This document shows positions 1 through 6,089 of a stretch of DNA of 9,897 bases, one piece after another. Made by a program: the position numbers and the translations under genes. The notes beneath the pieces are model-generated. The model was not told the origin of the DNA. It did no database searches and was given only the letters and a program-made list of their open reading frames with translations. This DNA comes from Planctomycetes bacterium RIFCSPHIGHO2_12_FULL_52_36 (GTDB taxonomy: Bacteria > Planctomycetota > Brocadiia > Brocadiales > Bathyanammoxibiaceae). The stretch lies in assembly GCA_001828545.1 (NCBI GenBank), contig MHYW01000012.1, forward strand, positions 1 to 9,897, read 5' to 3'. The stretch's first letter is position 1, and each line of letters starts with the position of its first letter.

Positions 1-428
1 ACCTTCTCTACTGGAATAAACTCCTCCCCCCTGGCCATGGCCAGCTTGAAGTAGTAGAGGGCCTTTCTGTTCTTATCCGAAGAAAAGTGGCGTCTGGGGT
101 CTATCTGGAGGAGATGAGAGTCCTTGTTTTTCCTTCGGAAACCAAACCGCTCAAGGGCACTGTTTTTATAGTAGGTGTTTGACCTTACCCTCATGACCTC
201 CTGCCAGGGCCCCTCGGGAGAATTGGCCATGTGGAGGACATAATCTACCTCCGGAGAATCACTGGGGGAGGCCCGCCAGACTAGACTGATGGACTCCCCC
301 CCATCATTGGGGGTATCATACGCCTTGAAACTCTTTGGAGGTATAAGCTCTCCTGCCTGGAGGGGGACTAACAGTAGCATAAGTCCAGCTACCACAGTTA
401 TCATAAAAAGTTCAGTGACAAGTCTCAA
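1..428 (-). CDS. Secreted fibronectin type III-like protein, partial (C-terminus beyond left edge)
   Basis: The reading frame is open from a TAA at 432-434 down to the window edge, giving about 142 residues. With a TTG start at 428 the N-terminus reads MRLVTELFMITVVAGLM followed by LLLVPLQA. This is an N-terminal Arg, a hydrophobic core and an A-x-A-like end, which together look like a Sec signal peptide. The ATG at 404 (MITVVAG...) would lack the basic n-region, so I prefer the TTG. A GGAG lies about 11 nt upstream of the TTG. The mature part holds a segment, DTPNDGGESISLVWRASPSD then VDYVLHM and GPWQEVMRVRSNTYY, that resembles a fibronectin type III sandwich as used in secreted or surface proteins for binding. 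The TTG start overlaps a TGA that is a duplicated copy of the end of the upstream gene. Exact role unknown. Confidence 0.6.
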   Translation of the reverse strand, partial: MRLVTELFMITVVAGLMLLLVPLQAGELIPPKSFKAYDTPNDGGESISLVWRASPSDSPEVDYVLHMANSPEGPWQEVMRVRSNTYYKNSALERFGFRRKNKDSHLLQIDPRRHFSSDKNRKALYYFKLAMARGEEFIPVEK

Positions 429-451
429 AGTTTAATCATCTCCACATTTGC
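416..451 (-). repeat. Second copy of the 3' end of the 376-aa gene
   Basis: Positions 416-451 match 490-525 at 31 of 36 bases by eye. Read on the minus strand, both copies encode ANVEMI(Q/K)L and a stop, followed by identical 3' flank (GACTTGTCA). The codon before also pairs conservatively: Arg in the intact gene, Lys here. Most differences are synonymous (GCC/GCA, AAC/AAT, ATA/ATT), which suggests divergence as coding sequence. This copy has no complete gene attached. It carries the TTG start region of the next gene. Confidence 0.8.
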
Positions 452-458
452 TTTACCC

Positions 459-488
459 TGTAGGGGCACGGCGCGCCGTGCCCCTACA
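459..488. repeat. Perfect 30-bp GC-rich palindrome
   Basis: The left arm is TGTAGGGGCACGGCG at 459-473, and 474-488 is its exact reverse complement with no loop bases. It lies between the two copies of the 376-aa gene's 3' end. No T-tract follows on either side, so it is not a typical intrinsic terminator. A REP-like or miniature mobile palindrome is more likely. A related start (TGTAGGGGCA) occurs at 5833-5842. Confidence 0.85.
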
Positions 489-498
489 ATGACAAGTC

Positions 499-1629
499 TC
501 AAAGCTGTATCATCTCCACGTTGGCCCTGGGAATTACGACAGTAGAGTTATCGGCCAGGGTTATCTCTACCACCCTCACCTTTGCCTCTGTCTCAATGGT
601 CTGTAGTTCTGCCGGCAGGCTCTTTACCTTCCCAATCTTGCCGAAGTAGGGTTCCCTTATGACCCTGACCATGGCTCCAACCGCCATGCCCGTCTCCACC
701 AGGGGTCCCTCCGTTTCGAGGGCGGCCCCACCGCCTTCGGTCAGTGGAATGATTATCTCCGGCCTGACTACCCCCGCCCTTATCTGGGTGGCGCCGTTAA
801 TAGAGGCCTTCCTACCCCTCCTGGCCTGAAGGAGTTCAAAGGTCTTTTTTGCCATATTAATCCTGGAGAAACCCTCCGTAAGTATTAGTGTTAACCCTGT
901 CTTCTCAGAACCCGTAACGGCCACTCCCAGGTCGTAGCCCAGGAGGGAGCGGAGGTCCTCATCGTAGACCCCCCCCGTAACAATCCCCAATACTCCCATA
1001 TTCCTGGCCTTATCCATTGCCTCCCAGGTTACCAGTGAGCCGGCTACAAGGATTTTTCCCGCATGTTCTTGCCTTATCCCCTTAGGTTCTAACACCTCCT
1101 CGGGGGAGCTTACGCCCAACTCCAGGGGGCCTACTACCTCCCCTCCTACGCCAAAGATGCCATTGATAAAGGTAGCAGTGGTCTCCACCACTACCCCCTC
1201 CTTCTCCATCACCTCCACCACGCCTCCACCTATATAGGCCCTGACCTCTATGGGCTGAGGCGGCTCCCTCAAGAGTACCTGGCCTGTTATACTTGAGATG
1301 GTCTCCACGGTCCCTTTTATTGGGGAACTGCAGGAGGCCTTGAGCCAGGCGAAGAGGGACTTACTCTCTGCCAGGATTTCGTCCTTTTCTACAGGGTCTC
1401 CCTCTCTCTTGAGCATATATTTTACCACTTCTCCAGGCGGGATGCTCAACCTTCCTGCTACATTTACGGAAAAGACCTTTCCGGGGAGTTCTGTCCTGGC
1501 CACCACACTCTCTGCCTCCACACGGTCTCCCTTTTTTACCACCACCTCTCCAGGGAGGGGCAATACCCTGGATTTCCTTATTGTAGTCTTCTCGGCTACT
1601 CTTAATCCTGGGGTGTATGCGTGGGTCAT
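499..1629 (-). CDS. Conserved protein with barrel-sandwich-like and KOW-like segments, paired with the MutL-type ATPase
   Basis: This is a 376-aa protein with no signal peptide or membrane segment, probably cytoplasmic. Residues 20-70 (LPLPGEVVVKKGDRVEAES, then PGKVFSVNVAGRLSIPPGEV) and 75-125 (GDPVEKDEILAES, SPIKGTVETIS, GQVLLREPP) look like two barrel-sandwich hybrid motifs of the biotinyl/lipoyl or efflux-adaptor kind. There is no lipoyl or biotinyl lysine motif. Residues 150-245 are Gly-rich alpha/beta sequence (GIFGVGGEVVG, GKILVAGSL, GVLGIVTGGVYDED). Residues 316-345 (VGAMVRVIREPYFGKIGKV) resemble a KOW/SH3-like barrel, ending with VVIPRANVEMIQL. It lies 53 bp downstream of the MutL-family gene on the same strand, so a shared function is likely. 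No Shine-Dalgarno sequence is seen before ATG 1629; GTTCAA repeats occupy that place. Function unknown. Confidence 0.85.
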   Translation of the reverse strand: MTHAYTPGLRVAEKTTIRKSRVLPLPGEVVVKKGDRVEAESVVARTELPGKVFSVNVAGRLSIPPGEVVKYMLKREGDPVEKDEILAESKSLFAWLKASCSSPIKGTVETISSITGQVLLREPPQPIEVRAYIGGGVVEVMEKEGVVVETTATFINGIFGVGGEVVGPLELGVSSPEEVLEPKGIRQEHAGKILVAGSLVTWEAMDKARNMGVLGIVTGGVYDEDLRSLLGYDLGVAVTGSEKTGLTLILTEGFSRINMAKKTFELLQARRGRKASINGATQIRAGVVRPEIIIPLTEGGGAALETEGPLVETGMAVGAMVRVIREPYFGKIGKVKSLPAELQTIETEAKVRVVEITLADNSTVVIPRANVEMIQL

Positions 1630-1639
1630 AAAATCAAAG

Positions 1640-1686
1640 GTTCAAGGGTTCAAAAGTTCAATCCGCCTAAGGCAGAAAAAGTTCAA
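1640..1686. repeat. GTTCAA repeat cluster with an imperfect palindrome
   Basis: GTTCAA occurs at 1640, 1648, 1656 and 1681. The first three copies are 8 bp apart. An ATCCGCCTAAGGCAGA imperfect palindrome at 1661-1676 interrupts the series. The last copy contains the stop codon (1683-1685) of the MutL-family gene. The cluster fills the junction with the 376-aa gene. Confidence 0.7.
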
Positions 1687-3476
1687 GAGTTGGGGTAGGC
1701 CCCGAGGGCGTTAGCCCATTTCTTAAGGAGTTCTATACGGTTATTTTTAGGTATGTTTAAGGGTCTTCCCCTTGTATCTACCACCAGACCTACCACCCCT
1801 CCGGTTACCCTGGACTTCAGGGCATGTCCCTTGCCCTTACCCAGGTCAAAGGACCTGGCAGGATGGGCCTCTAGCTCCGCCTCCTCCTTCGGGCCGAGGG
1901 GGTAAAGCCTCAATTCTCCAAAAGGTATGCTGTCCTCTGTCTTTCTGCCATCCGTGTAATTTAACTTAATCTCCAGGCATTTCTCACCCCACCTGCCCGT
2001 ATTGGTGATGGCCAGGCACGTGCCCAGTGGGACCAGGCAATCTTTCTCAAAGACCTCCTGGGCGGCGGCTGGTTGGATGGAGGACAGCACCCCGAGGTGG
2101 GGCATCATGAATATGCTATCCACCCCCAGTCTGGTTATGCCCTCTGGAAGGAAGGCATCTATGAGCATGAGCATGGCCTGGGGGCGTCTGGGGGCATGGG
2201 AGAGTACCCCTCCACTCCCGATGAGGAGGTCCAGCTTGAGCATGTTTACCAGGCCCTCCTCTTTCACCTCCTTAAAGGTCTCTGATATGTCTCTCACCCT
2301 CTGTACGCCCTTCAGTCCCACGGCCAGGGCTTTATGCTGTTCAAAGGCCAGACGGAGGGCCTCCCTGGCTATCGCCTGTTCCATCTGCAGTTCTCCCTGT
2401 AGTTGGGGTATGGTGGTGGGGCGGATCATCTTGTTCTTTACCCGGTTGCGCAGGTCCGCCTCGCCCATGTTAAACGGTATCCATCTGAGTACGTTCTCTG
2501 CCCCCGTCTCGGCCAGTACGTTGGAGATGCTGTAGCTCAGGCCCAGGTTGGCGCTTACCGTCCTGGTAAAGTTACCGTCAAAGACGGAGAAGACGTCGGT
2601 AGTAGCGCCGCCGATGTCCACCCCAACAATACTTATACCATGTCTCCGTGCCTCATTCTCTATAATTACCCCTACTGCGGCCGGGGTAGGCATAATGGGG
2701 GTGGAGGTCCATGTCATGAGTTTCTTATAGCCGGGGGCATGGGCCATGACGTGTTCCAGGAAGAGGTCCTGTATCTTCTGTCGGGCGGGCATCAGGTTTT
2801 CGGCCTCCAGTGAGGGGCGCAGGTTTTCGGTTATCTGGAGGTAGGTCCTCTCTTCCAGTACCTTGCGGATGGTGTCTCTTGCATCCTTGTTTCCGGCGTA
2901 GAGGACGGGGAGTTTAAAGGTGGTGCCCAGGCGGGCCCTGGGGTTTGCGGCGGCGATGTGTTCGGCCAGCTCTACTACATGGGACACGGTACCGCCATCG
3001 GTGCCCCCGGAGAGGAGTATCATGTCTGGGCGGTGCTGACGGATAAGCTCTATCCGCTCGTGCGGGAGCCGCTTATCGTTAGAGGCTATGACGTCCGTAA
3101 CGATAGCCCCTGCGCCCAGTGCCGCCCTCTGGGCACTCTCGGCGCTCATTGACCTCACAGCCCCGGCTACCATCATCTGTAGTCCCCCGCCGGCACTGCT
3201 GGTAGATACGTAGACGTCCACACCCTCATCCCCCCTGGCAGGCATGATAATCTTTTCCCCATCCAGTATCTTCCTGCCCGACAGCTCTTCTAACTCGGTG
3301 AAGGAATTTAGTGCCCCACGGGTGACGTCTTCAAAGGGTGACTCCACGGTGGTAGGGGACTCTCCACGGTAGGTCTGCCTGTACTCCTCCCCCTTTTTCT
3401 CTATGAGGATGGCCTTGGTGGTAGTGCTGCCGCAGTCCGTGGCCAGGATTATATTCAGGTCTTTAGGTTCTATCAT
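1683..3476 (-). CDS. glmL: MutL/GlmL-family ASKHA ATPase (glutamate mutase reactivase-like)
   Basis: This 597-aa protein has the sugar kinase/Hsp70/actin fold motifs: phosphate-1 ATDCGSTTTKAIL (residues 12-24), STSSAGGGLQ (91-100), LLSGGTDGG (154-162), phosphate-2 VGVDIGGATTDVFSV (284-298) and the adenosine motif LLIGSGGVLSHA (417-428). It ends with a GGVVGLVVDTRGRPLNIP segment (559-576). This pattern fits the MutL family of the glutamate mutase operon, thought to act as an ATP-dependent chaperone or reactivator of B12-dependent mutases. It is not the DNA mismatch-repair MutL. No mutase subunit (mutS/mutE), methylaspartate lyase or B12 gene is in the window, so its client is unknown. GAGG lies about 10 nt before ATG 3476. 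It is followed on the same strand by the 376-aa gene. Confidence 0.9.
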   Translation of the reverse strand: MIEPKDLNIILATDCGSTTTKAILIEKKGEEYRQTYRGESPTTVESPFEDVTRGALNSFTELEELSGRKILDGEKIIMPARGDEGVDVYVSTSSAGGGLQMMVAGAVRSMSAESAQRAALGAGAIVTDVIASNDKRLPHERIELIRQHRPDMILLSGGTDGGTVSHVVELAEHIAAANPRARLGTTFKLPVLYAGNKDARDTIRKVLEERTYLQITENLRPSLEAENLMPARQKIQDLFLEHVMAHAPGYKKLMTWTSTPIMPTPAAVGVIIENEARRHGISIVGVDIGGATTDVFSVFDGNFTRTVSANLGLSYSISNVLAETGAENVLRWIPFNMGEADLRNRVKNKMIRPTTIPQLQGELQMEQAIAREALRLAFEQHKALAVGLKGVQRVRDISETFKEVKEEGLVNMLKLDLLIGSGGVLSHAPRRPQAMLMLIDAFLPEGITRLGVDSIFMMPHLGVLSSIQPAAAQEVFEKDCLVPLGTCLAITNTGRWGEKCLEIKLNYTDGRKTEDSIPFGELRLYPLGPKEEAELEAHPARSFDLGKGKGHALKSRVTGGVVGLVVDTRGRPLNIPKNNRIELLKKWANALGAYPNS

Positions 3477-3508
3477 TACCAGGAAACCTCTGAAAGGTTG
3501 CGCTTTAA

Positions 3509-3589
3509 TACCCTCCCCCTTGAGGGGGGAGGGTAGGGTGGGGGTGAACTACACCCTCCCCCTTCCCCCTCCCCTCAAAGGAGGGGGAA
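3509..3589. repeat. Two G/C-rich hairpin repeats with a G-quadruplex-type run
   Basis: The first hairpin is TACCCTCCCCC (3509-3519) against GGGGGAGGGTA (3525-3535), with 11-bp arms and a 5-nt loop. The second is TTCCCCCTCC (3563-3572) against GGAGGGGGAA (3580-3589), with 10-bp arms and a 7-nt loop. Between them, 3524-3544 holds four G-tracts (G6, G3, G3, G5) separated by A, TA and T on the plus strand. The element sits between the 127-aa gene and the MutL-family gene. No T-tract shows it to be an intrinsic terminator. Confidence 0.8.
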
Positions 3590-3680
3590 GTCGGTAAGAT
3601 TTCGTCTCAACCATAGGGTTTCCCCGTAGGTCTCCCTATAACCATTTCTATAAATGCTATGTCAGCTTTTAGCAGGGCAC

Positions 3681-4064
3681 TTACTCTTTTTCCAATCTCT
3701 TTATAGTCTCTATGAGGCGTTCAAGGGTGGAACGCCTCTCCAGGAGGTGTGAGAGCCTGTCGTATTCTTCTTGTGAGAAGAGGAAGGTCATGAAGGGCCT
3801 GAGGAAGTGCATGACCTGGCTTCCGATGTAACTGAGCGGTATAAGGGATTCCAGGAACATGATGGCAGGAGTAGCCATGCGGCGTCGTACCACTGCCTTA
3901 GCCAGGCGTTCCAGGAGGGCAAGCTCCTCCTGTGTGAGGCCCTCCGTCCCTTCCAGGGCGAACGCTCGCCTCAGCGAGTCTGCCGAAGGCATGACATGCC
4001 TCAGCCCTTCCCTGGCCCCTTTAAGACCCTGTAGTATCCAGCTCACGAGGGGAGATGTTAGCAT
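3681..4064 (-). CDS. Small conserved-looking helical protein, unknown function
   Basis: The protein has 127 aa if it starts at ATG 4064. Residues 60-83 (RRRMATPAIMFLE, then PLSYIGSQVMHFL) are the most family-like part: a basic stretch leading to a hydrophobic, probably membrane-associated or buried helix pair. A polar helix follows (SQEEYDRLSHLLERR, 97-111, and a C-terminal KRLEKE). I recall similar short proteins in uncultured bacteria but know no function. The start is uncertain. ATG 4064 has no Shine-Dalgarno, while ATG 3995 (residue 25) follows GAGG at a 6-nt distance. A TTGACA-17-TAACAT promoter-like match (4055-4083, minus) would start RNA downstream of 4064. Residues 22-34 are encoded by palindromic repeat sequence. 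It lies 86 bp after trpE and about 200 bp before the MutL-family gene. Confidence 0.7.
   Translation of the reverse strand: MLTSPLVSWILQGLKGAREGLRHVMPSADSLRRAFALEGTEGLTQEELALLERLAKAVVRRRMATPAIMFLESLIPLSYIGSQVMHFLRPFMTFLFSQEEYDRLSHLLERRSTLERLIETIKRLEKE
3964..4000. repeat. Palindromic repeat inside the 127-aa coding region
   Basis: Two adjacent inverted repeats are seen: CTCGC-CTCA-GCGAG at 3965-3978, and GGCATG-A-CATGCC at 3988-4000. GCC-GAA-GGC (3982-3990) lies between them. They encode residues 22-34 of the protein. The density of self-complementary sequence is unlike the rest of the gene and suggests an in-frame palindromic element. Confidence 0.6.
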
Positions 4065-4086
4065 GAAGGATTGGGCCTGTCAAATT

Positions 4087-4171
4087 AAGTAGCCAGTAGC
4101 TAGTAGCAAGTAGATAGGGAAAAACATTATCCCTGCATGCTGACTACTAGCTACTGACTACTAGCTACTTG
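4087..4171. repeat. Long hairpin of AGTAGCTAGTAG-type repeats at the end of trpE
   Basis: AGTAGCTAGTAG at 4095-4106 is complementary to two copies of CTACTAGCTACT (4144-4155 and 4158-4169), which are 14 bp apart in tandem. An inner stem AGGGA (4116-4120) against TCCCT (4130-4134) caps the structure. The right arm contains the last residues and stop of trpE. This looks like a dispersed intergenic repeat and could also act as an RNA 3' end stabiliser. Confidence 0.85.
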
Positions 4172-5683
4172 TTCCATCCCCTCCGCCGCCTCTATGGCCT
4201 TGAGGAGGCCTTTGGCCTTGTTGAGGGTCTCCTCGTATTCCTTCTCCGGGACGGAATCGGCCACTATGCCGGCCCCCGCCTGGATATAGGCCGTGTCTCC
4301 TCTTAATACTATGGTACGGATGGTTATGCAGGTGTCCATGTTGCCCGAGAAGTCCACGTAGCCTACTGCCCCACCGTAGGGGCCTCGGCGGGTGGGTTCC
4401 AGTTCCTCAATAATCTCCATAGCCCTCACCTTTGGGGCACCTGACAGGGTGCCTGCCGGGAGGCAGGCCTTCAGGGTGTCAAAGGCGCTCTTGTCCTGCC
4501 GGAGCTTGCCTGTTACGGAAGAGGTGATGTGCATGACGTGGGAGTATTTCTCTATGATCATCCTGTCTTCTAAGGATACGCTCCCGTACTCGGCCACCCT
4601 TCCTACGTCGTTCCTGCCGAGGTCTACCAGCATTATGTGTTCGGCCCTTTCTTTTGGGTCTGCCAGCAACTCTTTTTCAAGCCTCATGTCCTCTTCTTCG
4701 TTGAGTCCCCGCTTCCTGGTACCTGCAATGGGCCTTACGGTTATCTCATCACGTTCCACCTTTACCATCACCTCAGGGGAGGAGCCTATCAGCTTAAGCT
4801 CCCCCAGGTCTAGATAGAACATGTAAGGGGAAGGGTTTATTACCCTGAGCGCACGGTAGATATTGAAGGGGCTGGCCTGGGTTTTTACGGCCAGTCTCTG
4901 GGAGAGTACCACCTGGAAGACGTCCCCTGCCTTTATGTATTCCTTACATCTCTGGACTGCCTTGAGAAAATCTTCCCTCTTAAAGTTAGAAGAGAAGGGC
5001 AGGGTTACCTCCCCATCAGTGGTTATGTCGTCGCTAAGGGTCAGGATGGGGGTCCTGAGCCTTTCTATGATGGAGTCAATCTTTCTGGTGGCCTCCTGGT
5101 AGGCTTGGGAGGGGTCTTTTTTGTCCCCTAGATGGGCGTTTGAGACTACCTTTATAGTCTTGTTCAGGTGGTCAAAGATAACCAGGGAGTCAAAGAACAT
5201 GAAAAGGAGGTCCGGGAGTTGGAGGTCGTTCACGGCACGCTCAGGCAGTTTTTCAATGAAGCGGACGGCGTCATAACTTACGTATCCCACCGCCCCTGCC
5301 GAAAAACGGGGCAATTCTCGGCAGGTAGCCGGAGGGAGTTCCATAACTAGACCTTCCAGTACGGCCAGGGGGTCCCGTGTCTCCAGTGTCTCTTTAGAAG
5401 TACCTCTTAGGACCTCCATGCGGTTGCCGTAGCCCTTAACCTCCATAAAAGGTTCCACTCCCAGGAAGGAATATCTGGCCATCTTTTCCCCTCCGGCTGC
5501 GCTTTCCAGCAGGAAGGCATGTCCGGATAGACCCAGCTTCTGGAAGGCAGAGACAGGGGTAAGGGTGTCAGCCATGAGCTGGCGACAGACAGGTACTATA
5601 CGGGCCTTTTTGTCGCCAGGAGGTGCTACAGCCTTTGCCTGTCTCTCAAACTCTGGATATAATGGGGAATAAGAAGGCTTCAT
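4151..5683 (-). CDS. trpE: Anthranilate synthase component I
   Basis: TrpE converts chorismate plus ammonia to anthranilate, the first step of tryptophan synthesis, using ammonia from the TrpG glutaminase. From ATG 5683 it has 510 aa, normal for the family. The tryptophan feedback motif LLES is at 58-61. The chorismate-binding domain has PIAGTRKRG (318-326), HIMLVDLGRND (349-359), AGTLSGAPK (410-418) and GAGIVADS (470-477), all intact, so an active and probably feedback-inhibited enzyme is expected. I chose 5683 over the longer ATG at 5755 because AAGGA lies 5 nt upstream, and because the extra 24 residues would be translated from a palindromic repeat. The last residues (QVASSQ) come from the repeat at 4144-4169. 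No trpG or other trp gene is adjacent. Confidence 0.95.
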   Translation of the reverse strand: MKPSYSPLYPEFERQAKAVAPPGDKKARIVPVCRQLMADTLTPVSAFQKLGLSGHAFLLESAAGGEKMARYSFLGVEPFMEVKGYGNRMEVLRGTSKETLETRDPLAVLEGLVMELPPATCRELPRFSAGAVGYVSYDAVRFIEKLPERAVNDLQLPDLLFMFFDSLVIFDHLNKTIKVVSNAHLGDKKDPSQAYQEATRKIDSIIERLRTPILTLSDDITTDGEVTLPFSSNFKREDFLKAVQRCKEYIKAGDVFQVVLSQRLAVKTQASPFNIYRALRVINPSPYMFYLDLGELKLIGSSPEVMVKVERDEITVRPIAGTRKRGLNEEEDMRLEKELLADPKERAEHIMLVDLGRNDVGRVAEYGSVSLEDRMIIEKYSHVMHITSSVTGKLRQDKSAFDTLKACLPAGTLSGAPKVRAMEIIEELEPTRRGPYGGAVGYVDFSGNMDTCITIRTIVLRGDTAYIQAGAGIVADSVPEKEYEETLNKAKGLLKAIEAAEGMEQVASSQ

Positions 5684-5693
5684 GTCGTTCCTT

Positions 5694-5738
5694 AGCCTGC
5701 CCTCTATCCGCCCCTTCGCTCCGCTCAAGGGCAGGCTT
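5694..5738. repeat. Palindromic element in the trpE leader
   Basis: AGCCTGCCCT (5694-5703) and AGGGCAGGCT (5728-5737) form a 10-bp stem around a 24-nt C-rich loop. On the trpE transcript the stem ends directly before the AAGGA ribosome binding site. Positions 5706-5738 match 6444-6476 in reverse orientation (about 29 of 33 bases), so this is a dispersed repeat and not a trpE-specific leader. Confidence 0.75.
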
Positions 5739-5800
5739 AGGCGGAGAAGGGGCATATACGCCTATGGCGAATTTTGGGTTAGAAGTTAAAAGTTTAAGGC

Positions 5801-5829
5801 ATTCTAGCCCAGCCCTTCGGTACTGTCAA
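5801..5829 (-). promoter_or_regulatory. Sigma70-type promoter of trpE
   Basis: On the minus strand, -35 TTGACA (5824-5829), a 17-bp spacer and -10 TAGAAT (5801-5806) give 11 of 12 consensus matches. Transcription would begin near 5794, leaving a leader of about 110 nt before ATG 5683. No Trp-rich leader peptide is evident in that leader. Confidence 0.7.
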
Positions 5830-5845
5830 GAATGTAGGGGCAGGT

Positions 5846-5891
5846 TCCGCCCAAAACACGGCGGATTTTCAACTTGTCCGCCTGAGGCGGA
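5846..5891. repeat. Four alternating TCCGCC/GGCGGA blocks
   Basis: TCCGCC (5846-5851), GGCGGA (5860-5865), TCCGCC (5877-5882) and GGCGGA (5886-5891) alternate, so neighbouring blocks can pair with each other. They lie just upstream of the trpE -35 box. The outer pair resembles the ATCCGCCTAAGGC repeat at 1661. Confidence 0.75.
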
Positions 5892-6015
5892 TTACCTATG
5901 TCTATATACAATACAAGATTGGAGACTTTAGATTTAGATTACGGCTTGGGCAAGGATTGCCGTATATCATATCTAGTTTGGGTTCGGAAGTTTACACAGG
6001 GGAGGATTTATTGTG
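5892..6015. other. Intergenic stretch of the divergent trpE / coiled-coil gene region
   Basis: There is no convincing gene between 5684 and 6089. Apart from the elements listed separately, this part is AT-richer. It holds only a weak inverted repeat (TACGGC at 5940-5945 against GCCGTA at 5959-5964) and a TATGAT-like -10 on the minus strand at 5966-5971 without a -35 box. Confidence 0.5.
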
Positions 6016-6044
6016 TTGACAATAATGAATGGTTATTGTAGACT
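6016..6044 (+). promoter_or_regulatory. Sigma70-type promoter for the coiled-coil/actin genes
   Basis: TTGACA (6016-6021), a 17-bp spacer and TAGACT (6039-6044, 4 of 6 matches) lie about 45 bp before the ATG at 6090. The spacer region carries a small inverted repeat, CAATAA (6020-6025) against TTATTG (6033-6038), which could be an operator. Confidence 0.65.
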
Positions 6045-6089
6045 TCGCCAAAGGTTTAAAAGTCCCTCCGTAAGAAGGACAAAGACATA

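Noticed and set aside
459..488. Rho-independent terminator of the 376-aa gene
   Set aside because: The palindrome has no loop bases and no following T-tract on either strand.
1298..1714. Plus-strand ORF of 138 codons
   Set aside because: It lies opposite the 376-aa gene and the end of the MutL-family gene, has no recognisable motif, and is a shadow of GC-rich coding sequence.
5684..5755. Longer trpE start at ATG 5755
   Set aside because: The added 24 residues are translated from a dispersed palindromic repeat, and ATG 5683 has a well-placed AAGGA.
5846..5891. Classical trp attenuator
   Set aside because: The blocks lie upstream of the TTGACA/TAGAAT promoter. I see no leader peptide with Trp codons and no terminator T-tract.
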